Part shown: positions 31,292 to 38,579 of the stretch, one piece after another | Numbering within the stretch: the stretch's first letter is position 1 | How the letters are laid out: every line of letters begins with the position of its first letter | Origin: Pseudomonas abieticivorans | GTDB taxonomy: Bacteria; Pseudomonadota; Gammaproteobacteria; Pseudomonadales; Pseudomonadaceae | Direction: 5' to 3' | Length of the DNA stretch: 64,000 bases | Assembly (NCBI RefSeq): GCF_023509015.1 | Contig: NZ_CP094975.1 | Span: 2,737,501 to 2,801,500 of the forward strand | Program-made: the position numbers and the translations under genes | The notes under the pieces: generated by a model | What the model saw: the letters and a program-made list of their open reading frames with translations, nothing else | Databases searched by the model: none | Told to the model about the DNA's origin: nothing

Positions 31292-31693
31292 ATGGCCTTT
31301 TCAACCCAGGACAGCGATGAAGTACTGAGTGAGATCAACGTGACGCCGTTGGTGGACGTGATGCTGGTACTGCTGGTGGTGTTTATCGTGACGGCGCCGC
31401 TGCTGACCAACTCGATCCCGATCAACCTGCCCAAGACCGAGGCCGTGGCTCCGGTGGAGCAAAAAGATCCGTTGGTCGTAAGTATCAACGGCGAAGGTAA
31501 ATTGTTCATAAATAAAGACGAGATTCAGGCTGACCTGCTGGAAACCAACCTGCAGGCGGCCAAGACCAAGGACCCACAGGTGCGGGTGCAACTGCAGGCC
31601 GATGATGGCGTGAATTACGGCGCGGTGGCCAAGGCCATGGCGCAGATCGAAAAGGCGGGTATCACCAAGCTGTCGGTGATCACCGCGCGGTGA
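31292..31693 (+). CDS. exbD: ExbD, TonB-system proton channel subunit
   Basis: A 133-aa protein with a single helix near residues 18-40. The essential membrane Asp is at residue 22 (TPLVDVM), matching Asp25 of E. coli ExbD. A periplasmic domain follows. Last gene of tonB-exbB-exbD, closed by a terminator. Confidence 0.94.
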   Translation: MAFSTQDSDEVLSEINVTPLVDVMLVLLVVFIVTAPLLTNSIPINLPKTEAVAPVEQKDPLVVSINGEGKLFINKDEIQADLLETNLQAAKTKDPQVRVQLQADDGVNYGAVAKAMAQIEKAGITKLSVITAR

Positions 31694-31712
31694 GGGTAGG
31701 CCGCATGGTTGC

Positions 31713-31751
31713 AAGGGTCACTCCTTAGGCAGGGGGTGGCCCTTTTTTTTT
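31713..31751 (+). terminator. Rho-independent terminator after exbD
   Basis: An 8-bp stem (agggtcac / gtggccct, one G-U pair) followed directly by a run of nine T. Confidence 0.85.
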
Positions 31752-31775
31752 GGCTTAACCCCGCTCTGAACCAAT

Positions 31776-32180
31776 GTGGGAGCAAGCCTTGCTTGCGATG
31801 GGCTTGCTTGGCGACTCAATAACGGCCACTACCGGCCGCCCGCGCGGCCTATCGCAAGCAAGCTTGCTCCCACATTTGCTGCAACGTGCCGCAGTCTGGT
31901 GGAGAGGCGTTGACTGCCTTGGGTGTACTGCAGGTGCATTTTTTAGGGCTTTGTGTGGGAGCAAGCTTGCTTGCGATGGACTTGGTTGGCGACTCAATAG
32001 CGGCCACTACCGGCCGCCCGCGCGGCCTATCGCAAGCAAGCTTGCTCCCACATTTGCTGCAACGTGCTGCAGTCTGGTGGAGAGGTGTTGACTGCCTTGG
32101 GTGTACTGCAGGTGCATTTTTTAGGGCTTTGTGTGGGAGCAAGCTTGCTTGCGATGGGCAGCTTGCTCCCACATTGGTCG
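31776..32180. repeat. Tandem ~178-bp repeat built on P. fluorescens-type REP arms
   Basis: A unit of 179 then 178 bp occurs twice in direct tandem (from 31776 and from 31955), and a third, truncated copy starts at 32133. Each unit opens with gtgggagcaagcttgcttgc, has the inverted arm gcaagcaagcttgctcccac about 80 bp later, and ends in a non-REP stretch (tggtggagaggygttgactg...). The two copies differ at only a handful of positions, so the duplication is recent. Open frames crossing it are not genes. The region between the terminator and 32312 otherwise holds only the promoter of the next gene. Confidence 0.92.
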
Positions 32181-32312
32181 CGCCGTACCGCATTTTGGTA
32201 ACGCTGCGATATATCGTTATAAGTTATTAACAAATAGCTTCTTATTCCTTAACGAATATATGCGACGCCCCTATACTTTGCTCAAACGCAAACGATGCAG
32301 GAGGCGTATCCC

Positions 32313-32894
32313 ATGCGCAACGAGTCTATCCGCTACCTGATTGTGCCGGGCTGGCAGGGTTCGCCACAGGATCACTGGCAAACCCATTGGCAGGACAGCC
32401 TGCCCAACAGTACCCGCGTGGAACAGGCCGATTGGATGGTGCCGCAACGCCGCGACTGGGTGGCGGCACTCGACGAAGCGGTGGACGCTGCCGATACGCC
32501 GGTGATCCTGATCGCCCATAGCCTGGGCTGCGTGACGGTTGCCCACTGGGCCGAGCAAGCCACACGTAGCGCCTTGCGCAAGGTGCATGGCGCTTTGCTG
32601 GTCGCCCCTGCGGACGTCGAGCGGCCGAACTGCCCGCCGGCATTGCAGAACTTTGCGCCGATTCCTCGCCACCTGCTGCCTTTCCCAAGCCAGGTGGTGG
32701 CCTCGGATAACGACCCGGCCATCAGTGCGCCGCGGGCGTTGCAACTGGCCCGTGACTGGGGCGCCGAAGCCGGCATCCTGGCCGGGGGCGGGCACATCAA
32801 CGTCAAGTCCGGGCACCGCCGTTGGGAGCAGGGTTTTGCTTACCTGTATCGCCTGCAAAGCCGCCTGGAACAGCATTCCCTGCGCCGCGCCTGA
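32313..32894 (+). CDS. RBBP9/YdeN-family alpha/beta hydrolase
   Basis: A 193-aa small serine hydrolase of the DUF1749/YdeN class: oxyanion start VPGWQGSPQDHW, nucleophile motif IAHSLGC (Ser near residue 71), acid in VVASDNDP (about 131) and catalytic His in GGGHIN (about 157). Substrate unknown. The ATG at 32313 has aggagg 9 nt before it. In pseudomonads such a hydrolase often precedes sfnR-like genes, and here it lies 65 bp upstream of one on the same strand. Confidence 0.88.
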   Translation: MRNESIRYLIVPGWQGSPQDHWQTHWQDSLPNSTRVEQADWMVPQRRDWVAALDEAVDAADTPVILIAHSLGCVTVAHWAEQATRSALRKVHGALLVAPADVERPNCPPALQNFAPIPRHLLPFPSQVVASDNDPAISAPRALQLARDWGAEAGILAGGGHINVKSGHRRWEQGFAYLYRLQSRLEQHSLRRA

Positions 32895-32959
32895 TCACTC
32901 GCGCCGCGCTTTATTCTAAAAACGCCCAGGCCCCTCATAGCCTGGGCGGGAGTTTTGCC

Positions 32960-33910
32960 ATGAACTTGCATGAATCGTTTGGCCAGCCCTTGCTGACCTT
33001 TCCCGACGCCGACAAAAGCCCGCTGAGCATCCGCGCCAAAGCCCTGGTGTTCGTTGACCCGCGCTCGCGGCAACTTCGCGAAGACCTTGAGCAATTGGCC
33101 CCGCGCGCCTTGCCGGTGTTGATCCGCGGTGAGTCCGGTACTGGCAAGGAATTGTTGGCGCGGCACATTCACCGCGCCAGTGATCGGGGCGGCTTGTTCG
33201 TGTCGGTCAATTGCGGTGCCATCAGCCCCACCTATGCCGATGCCGAGTTGTTTGGCTACACCGCCGGCAGCCATAGCGTTTCGGCCAGCAGCCGCGCCGG
33301 CTGGTTCGGCTCGGCCAATGGCGGCACGTTGTACCTGGATGAAATCGGTGATCTGCCGCTGGCGATTCAGACCAAGCTGCTGGCGGCGTTGGAAAACCAT
33401 GAGGTGACTCGCGTTGGCGCTTCCCAGCCCAGCCCGGTCGACGTTCGCCTTGTGGCAGCTTCGAGCATCGACCTGGCCCAGGCAGTGGCCGCGGGCAACT
33501 TCAACGAGCGCCTGTTCAATTACCTGAGCGAAGGGAGCCTGGACCTGCCGGCATTGCGCGAGCGGGCCGGGGACATCCTCTCGCTGGCCGAATATTTCGT
33601 CGGCATTTACAGCCAGCGCCTGAGCCTGCCAGTGCCCTTGATCAGCGAGGCAGCCCAGTCAGTGTTGGAGCGTTATAGTTGGCCGGGCAATACTCGTGAG
33701 CTTGAAAACGTCATTCACTTTGCCCTGCTGGTAAGCAGCGGCGACGAGATTCTGCCGGAACACTTGAACTTGCCCGACAGCGCAGAGCCTTTGGACGAGA
33801 TTGAGCGCACGCTGGCGAAAATTTTCGCCCAAGCCTCTGGTTCGCAGCTTTCGGGGCTCAAGGCGGTGTTGGACAGTGCCGCGTTGCGTTTGGCGCAACA
33901 GGGGTACTAG
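32960..33910 (+). CDS. SfnR-like AAA+ protein of the sigma-54 activator family, shortened
   Basis: A 316-aa protein that begins almost directly with the AAA+ domain (Walker A GESGTGKE at residues 57-64, Walker B LYLDEIGDL near 125, sensor motifs, WPGNTRELENV near 245). It resembles SfnR, the activator of sulfone-use genes. Two key features are missing: the sigma-54 contact loop GAFTGA is replaced by AGSHSVSA, and no Fis-type helix-turn-helix follows the AAA+ domain (the tail reads LSGLKAVLDSAALRLAQQGY). Whether it still activates sigma-54 promoters is doubtful; it may act through a partner. Start at 32960 has gggag upstream. MetQ lies downstream. Confidence 0.8.
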   Translation: MNLHESFGQPLLTFPDADKSPLSIRAKALVFVDPRSRQLREDLEQLAPRALPVLIRGESGTGKELLARHIHRASDRGGLFVSVNCGAISPTYADAELFGYTAGSHSVSASSRAGWFGSANGGTLYLDEIGDLPLAIQTKLLAALENHEVTRVGASQPSPVDVRLVAASSIDLAQAVAAGNFNERLFNYLSEGSLDLPALRERAGDILSLAEYFVGIYSQRLSLPVPLISEAAQSVLERYSWPGNTRELENVIHFALLVSSGDEILPEHLNLPDSAEPLDEIERTLAKIFAQASGSQLSGLKAVLDSAALRLAQQGY

Positions 33911-34069
33911 TTGCATGCACCGGGCGCCGAGATGGCGTTTTGCCGGGTTTTGATCAAAAAGGCATAAGCAGCTAAATAAAAGATATTGTCTTGGTATAAA
34001 AATAATCGGTATTGTCCGCCCCAAGCCAGCCCTCAAGTCGCTGGCACCCCACACGATTAAGGACATTGC

Positions 34070-34855
34070 ATGAAAAAGGCCCTGTTGTTCACTGCCCTGG
34101 CAGCCGCGCTGTCGATCGGCGGTTTTGCCAACGCCAACGAGAAACTGGTGGTCGCTGCCACTCCGGTCCCGCACGCGGAAATTCTGGAGCTGATCAAGCC
34201 TACCCTGGCCAAAGAAGGCGTGGACCTGGAAATCAAGGTGTTCACCGACTACGTTCAGCCTAACGTGCAGGTAGACCAGAAGCGTCTGGACGCCAACTAC
34301 TTCCAGACCCTGCCGTACCTGAAGAACTTCAACGAAGGCAAGGGCACCAACCTTGTGACCGTGGTCGGCGTGCACGTCGAACCCTTCGGCGGCTACTCCA
34401 AGAAAATCAAGTCGCTGTCAGAGCTCAAAGACGGCGCTACCGTGGCCATCCCGAACGAAGGCAGCAACAGCGGCCGTGCCTTGCTGCTGCTGCAGAAAGC
34501 TGGCTTGATCACCCTGAAAGATCCAAAGAACGCACTGGCCACGCCTAAAGACATTGCCGAGAACCCGAAGCACCTGAAGTTCAAGGAGCTGGAATCGGCC
34601 ATGCTGCCGCGCGCCCTCGACCAGGTTGACCTGGACATGATCAACACCAACTACGCCCTGGACGCTGGCCTGAACCCAGCCAAGGACGCCCTGCTGATCG
34701 AAGGCGCCGACTCGCCGTACGTGAACTACCTGGTTGCCCGCCCGGACAACAAGGACAGCGACGCCATGAAGAAACTGGCCGCCGCCCTGACCAGCCCGGA
34801 AGTGAAAGCCTTCATCGCCAAGAAGTACAACGGCGCGGTACTGCCAGCGTTCTGA
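34070..34855 (+). CDS. metQ: MetQ-family substrate-binding protein (orphan)
   Basis: A 261-aa periplasmic binding protein of the NlpA/MetQ family. The signal peptide ends in ANA (about residue 22) and there is no lipobox Cys. Family motifs EIKVFTDYVQPN, LDANYFQTLPYL, VHVEPFGGYSKK and IPNEGSNSGRALLLL are present. MetQ proteins bind methionine or related sulfur compounds. No metN or metI is beside it; it may work with the MetNI pair at 42328-44089 or one elsewhere. An AT-rich leader and strong terminator make it a single-gene unit. Confidence 0.9.
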   Translation: MKKALLFTALAAALSIGGFANANEKLVVAATPVPHAEILELIKPTLAKEGVDLEIKVFTDYVQPNVQVDQKRLDANYFQTLPYLKNFNEGKGTNLVTVVGVHVEPFGGYSKKIKSLSELKDGATVAIPNEGSNSGRALLLLQKAGLITLKDPKNALATPKDIAENPKHLKFKELESAMLPRALDQVDLDMINTNYALDAGLNPAKDALLIEGADSPYVNYLVARPDNKDSDAMKKLAAALTSPEVKAFIAKKYNGAVLPAF

Positions 34856-34875
34856 TACGCAGGCACACCTGTTTC

Positions 34876-34910
34876 AACGCCGACGGCTGGTACAGCGTCG
34901 GCGTTTTTTA
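34876..34910 (+). terminator. Rho-independent terminator after metQ
   Basis: A perfect 10-bp stem (aacgccgacg / cgtcggcgtt, 10-nt loop) followed by ttttta. Confidence 0.92.
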
Positions 34911-35000
34911 TTGCCCGGCTTTTACCGCACGGCGCAGGGCGGCCAGCAGCTTGAGGGCTTCTTTGGGGTCGAGTTTTTTCAGAGAAGGAGTGTTGTTCAT
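34908..35000 (-). CDS. Possible 30-aa basic small protein
   Basis: A short ORF encoding a 30-residue peptide starting MNNTPSLKKLDPKEAL and ending RRAVKAGQ. The ATG at 35000 is preceded by aaggaagataaaa, a strong ribosome-binding site, and codon use is like the host. The predicted peptide is an amphipathic basic helix. No domain recognised. It is convergent with metQ and ends at the metQ terminator. Confidence 0.5.
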   Translation of the reverse strand: MNNTPSLKKLDPKEALKLLAALRRAVKAGQ

Positions 35001-35116
35001 TTTTATCTTCCTTGAGGGTAAAAAAGGCCAAGAAAGATTTGGGCAGCAAGGGCTCAGAAAAGATCCGTGGGTGGCGGGAAATATTTGGATCCGCGTGAGG
35101 GCAAAAGGGCACGCAC

Positions 35117-36292
35117 TCAATCCGGCCAATGCCACACCGGCTCATCCAGTATCCCTTGGCCAACGATCTCCGTCTGCCCCAGCGTCTTCTGCAAGCGGAT
35201 GGCATTGCACTCCGGGTCTTGCTCCAGTGCCGCGATCAGCCGGCTGGCGTGGGACACCACCCATACCTGGCAGCGCTGCGAGGCCAGGATGATCAGACGG
35301 GCAAGGGCCGGCAGCAGGTCCGGGTGCAGGCTGGTTTCCGGTTCGTTGAGCACCATCATCGTCGGTGGGCGGGGGGTTAGCAGGGCGGCCACCAGCAGCA
35401 GGTAGCGCAAGGTGCCGTCGGACAGCTCGGCGGCCGAGAGGGGGCGCAGCAGGCCGTGTTGATAAAACTCCACGGCGAAGTGGCCGCCCAGTTCAGCACT
35501 AATCTTCAGGGTGCAGCCCGGAAAGGCATCGCTGATCGCCTGATGCAAAGCCTCGGGGTCGCCGATTTCAACGATGGTTTGCAAGGCGGCCGGCAGGTCG
35601 CGGCCGTCGTGGTGCAGCACGGGCGTGCGGGTGCCGATTTGCGTGCGGCGCGCCGGGGCTTCGGCGTCGGTGCGAAAGTGGTCGTAAAAGCGCCAGCCAC
35701 GAATGTGCTCGCGCAGCATCAGCACTTCGGGCGAACCGCGCAGGCTGCCAACTTGGTCGAACAGGCTGTCGAAGGTCGGCGTGTGCTGCGCCAGCACATC
35801 CCAGCCGCGGCCTTCACGTGCGCGGATCATGGGGCCTGCGCGGTCTACCAATAGGCTGGCGCGGCGGTACGCGGCGCCGGCCCAGATGCACTCGCGCTTG
35901 ATCTCCGGGTCCAGGGCAAAGGCCGAGAGGTTCATGGGCGGGGGCGGTTCGGGCAGGCCTAGCGAGATCGCGTAGCTGAAGTCTTCGGCGGCGAAGCCCA
36001 GGCGAAGGCGCGAAACCTTTTTGCGCGGCCCGCCACCCTGCACCGGCACTTCGCCGCTGAGCATGCGCCGGCTGATTGCCTCAGGCCCTGCCCAGAAGGT
36101 CGAATCCAGCCCGCCTTCGCGCGCCAAGGCGTTCACCACACCGCCTTGGGCGGTCTCCGCCAGCAGCCGCAGGGCCTTGTACAGGTTGGATTTGCCGCTG
36201 CCATTGGGCCCGGTGATCAGGTTCAAACGCCCAAGGGGCATCACCAACTGGTTGATGGAGCGGTAGTGGGCCACGGCCAGGGTCGAAAGCAT
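35117..36292 (-). CDS. AAA-21 family ATPase (RecF/SMC-like)
   Basis: A 391-aa ATPase with Walker A ITGPNGSGKSN (residues ~25-35) directly after a RecF-type beta hairpin, an ABC-like signature region LSDGTLRYLLL (near 295), Walker B MMVLNEPETSLH (near 320) and a switch His (VVSHASR near 350). Single-gene ATPases of this type occur in DNA repair, toxin-antitoxin and defence (OLD-like) contexts; no nuclease domain or partner gene is seen here, so no function is assigned. Confidence 0.8.
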   Translation of the reverse strand: MLSTLAVAHYRSINQLVMPLGRLNLITGPNGSGKSNLYKALRLLAETAQGGVVNALAREGGLDSTFWAGPEAISRRMLSGEVPVQGGGPRKKVSRLRLGFAAEDFSYAISLGLPEPPPPMNLSAFALDPEIKRECIWAGAAYRRASLLVDRAGPMIRAREGRGWDVLAQHTPTFDSLFDQVGSLRGSPEVLMLREHIRGWRFYDHFRTDAEAPARRTQIGTRTPVLHHDGRDLPAALQTIVEIGDPEALHQAISDAFPGCTLKISAELGGHFAVEFYQHGLLRPLSAAELSDGTLRYLLLVAALLTPRPPTMMVLNEPETSLHPDLLPALARLIILASQRCQVWVVSHASRLIAALEQDPECNAIRLQKTLGQTEIVGQGILDEPVWHWPD

Positions 36293-36414
36293 TGATCTGC
36301 GTCCATGCGCGGTAAGTGCAAGGTATTGAACTATAACAGCGGTTGGGACTGGAACCCTGAACTACGCTGACAGTCGCATGTTCACCGAGCCGAAGCACAC
36401 GCAAAGGAGCCTGC

Positions 36415-37512
36415 ATGGCTGCTCTTGGATGGAAGTACCTCGCAGGCCTGAGCGTGATCGCTTTGTTGGCCGCTTGCGGCGACAAGAAACCCGCGCAACC
36501 CGAGCACCCGCGCGTGCGCGTGCAGGAAGTCGAGACCAGCCAGTTTGCGGCTGCGGTCAACCTGACCGGCGATGTCCAGGCGCGGGTGCAAACCCAGCTG
36601 TCGTTCCGCGTGGGTGGCAAGATCATCCAGCGCATGGTCGACGTGGGTGATCGGGTGTCGGCCCGCCAGGTGCTGGCCAAGCTCGACCCCAAGGACCTGC
36701 AGACCAACGTCGATTCGGCCAAGGCTTCGGTGTTCGCCGAGCAGGCGCGGGTCAAACAGACCAGCGCAGCTTTTGTGCGCCAGCAAAAACTGCTGCCCAA
36801 GGGTTACACCAGCCGCAGCGAATACGATTCGGCCGAAGCCGCCTTGCGTAGCAGCCAAAGCGCGCTGGCCGCGGCCAACGCCCAACTGGCCAGCGCCCGC
36901 GAGCAATTGAGCTACACCGACCTTGTGGCCGAGGCGCCGGGGGTGATTACCGCGCGCCAGGCCGAGGTCGGCCAAGTGGTGCAGGCCACGGTGCCGATCT
37001 TCAGCCTGGCCCGCGACGGTGATCGCGATGCGGTGTTCAACGTTTATGAATCGCTGTTCGTCGACCCTCCGACCGACCAGCGCGTGCCGGTCAGCCTGCT
37101 TGAAGACGCCACGGTGAAAACCATGGGCACCGTGCGCGAAGTCACCCCGGCGGTGTCGGCGCAAACCGGCACTTTGCAAGTCAAGGTCACCCTGGACAGC
37201 CTGCCGCCGGGCATGCAACTGGGCTCGGTAGTCAGCGGTGCACTCAGTGGCCCCACCAGCCCTAGCGTCGAGTTGCCCTGGTCGGCGCTGACCAAGGACT
37301 TGAGCGAGCCAGCGGTGTGGGTGGTGGATGCTCAAGACAAGGTCAACCTGCACAAGGTCACCGTGGCCCGTTACCTGACGGGCAAGGTGGTGATCAGTGG
37401 CGGCTTGCAGGCGGGTGAGAAAGTGGTGGTGGCCGGGGGGCAGTTGCTGCACCCGGAGATGCAGGTTGAAATCGCCGAACAAACGCCACAGAACAAGGAC
37501 GCCAAACAATGA
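36415..37512 (+). CDS. triA: RND efflux periplasmic adaptor lipoprotein, TriA-like
   Basis: A 365-aa membrane-fusion protein with a lipobox (LLAAC, Cys21), two lipoyl half-motifs (LSFRVGGKIIQRMVDVGDRV and EAPGVITARQAEVGQVV regions) flanking a helical hairpin, then beta-barrel and proximal domains. Start has aaaggag 8 nt upstream. It overlaps the second adaptor gene by 4 nt (ATGA). Two different adaptors before one pump is the TriABC layout of P. aeruginosa (triclosan efflux). Confidence 0.88.
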   Translation: MAALGWKYLAGLSVIALLAACGDKKPAQPEHPRVRVQEVETSQFAAAVNLTGDVQARVQTQLSFRVGGKIIQRMVDVGDRVSARQVLAKLDPKDLQTNVDSAKASVFAEQARVKQTSAAFVRQQKLLPKGYTSRSEYDSAEAALRSSQSALAAANAQLASAREQLSYTDLVAEAPGVITARQAEVGQVVQATVPIFSLARDGDRDAVFNVYESLFVDPPTDQRVPVSLLEDATVKTMGTVREVTPAVSAQTGTLQVKVTLDSLPPGMQLGSVVSGALSGPTSPSVELPWSALTKDLSEPAVWVVDAQDKVNLHKVTVARYLTGKVVISGGLQAGEKVVVAGGQLLHPEMQVEIAEQTPQNKDAKQ

Positions 37513-38579
37513 GTCGCCGGTCATGGCTGTTGCTGGGCGGCCTGTTGCTCGGCGCCTGTTCCAAAGAGCCGCCACCGCCTGAGCCCGTGCGCCCGGTGCT
37601 GTCGGTGCAGGTGCAGTCCCAGGACCTGGCGCAGTTGGGGCGCTTTGCCGGGAACATCCAGGCGCGCTACGAAAGCACCCTGGGCTTTCGCGTGTCAGGG
37701 CGCATCGCGGCGCGCCAGGTCGACGTAGGCAGCGAGGTAAAAAAGGGCGACCTGCTCGCCACCCTTGACCCCACCGACCTGCAGAACCAATTGCGCTCAA
37801 GCCAGGGTGACCTGGCCAGGGTCCAGGCGCAGTTCATCAACGCCCAGGCCAATGCCCGCCGGCAACAGGAATTATTCGACCGTGGCGTGGGCGCCCAGGC
37901 TCAGTTGGACGTGGCGCAAACCGACCTGAAAACCTCCCAGGCCTCACTTGACCAGGCCAAGGCCGCGGTCAACCAAAGCAAGGACCAGTTGAGTTACAGC
38001 GAGCTGCGTACCGACCACGATGCAGTCGTCACCGAATGGAAGGTCGAAGCCGGCCAGGTGGTCAGTGCCGGGCAGGAAGTGGTCACGCTGGCGCGCCCGG
38101 ACATCAAGGAAGCGGTAATCGACCTGCCGGCGGGCATGGCCGAGCAATTGCCCGCCGACGTGAAGTTCCAGGTAGCGGCGCAATTGGACCCTGCCATCAA
38201 CACCAGCGCGACCTTGCGTGAACTCGAACCCCAGGCCGACAGCGCCACGCGCACCCGCCGCGCTCGGCTGACACTGGCCGATACCCCGGCAGGCTTTCGC
38301 CTGGGCACGGCCATCAGCGTAACCCTGAGCTCTGCCATTGAGCCGCGCATCGAATTGCCGACCAGTGCCGTGCAGCAGGTCGACGGCCACGCGCAGATTT
38401 GGGTGATCGATGCGCAGAACCAGACCGTTGCACCGCGTGTGGTCAAGGTGTTGAGCCAGGCCGATGACCGAGTTGTGGTCAGCGCTGGGGTCAAGAGCGG
38501 CGAGCGGGTGGTCAGTGCGGGCGTGAACAGCCTGAAGCCAGGCCAGAAAGTAAAAGTCGATGAGGAAAGCCCGCGATGA
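37509..38579 (+). CDS. triB: RND efflux periplasmic adaptor lipoprotein, TriB-like
   Basis: A 356-aa adaptor with a lipobox (LLGAC, Cys17), lipoyl halves (LGFRVSGRIAARQVDVGSEV and DHDAVVTEWKVEAGQVV regions) and a central coiled hairpin (about residues 95-165). It is divergent in sequence from the first adaptor, so this is not a simple recent duplication. Start and stop overlap both neighbours by 4 nt. Confidence 0.88.
   Translation: MSRRSWLLLGGLLLGACSKEPPPPEPVRPVLSVQVQSQDLAQLGRFAGNIQARYESTLGFRVSGRIAARQVDVGSEVKKGDLLATLDPTDLQNQLRSSQGDLARVQAQFINAQANARRQQELFDRGVGAQAQLDVAQTDLKTSQASLDQAKAAVNQSKDQLSYSELRTDHDAVVTEWKVEAGQVVSAGQEVVTLARPDIKEAVIDLPAGMAEQLPADVKFQVAAQLDPAINTSATLRELEPQADSATRTRRARLTLADTPAGFRLGTAISVTLSSAIEPRIELPTSAVQQVDGHAQIWVIDAQNQTVAPRVVKVLSQADDRVVVSAGVKSGERVVSAGVNSLKPGQKVKVDEESPR

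Noticed and set aside
31776..32180. Possible CRISPR array
   Set aside because: The unit is ~178 bp with conserved spacers and inverted REP arms; there are no short direct repeats with unique spacers and no cas genes.
31774..32233. Several overlapping ORFs of 68-114 residues repeating the same peptide
   Set aside because: They are readings of the tandem REP-containing repeat in different frames; no ribosome-binding sites or natural codon bias.
35117..36292. A defence system around the AAA ATPase
   Set aside because: No nuclease, toxin or partner gene accompanies it; the neighbours are metQ and an efflux operon, so there is no support beyond the ATPase fold.
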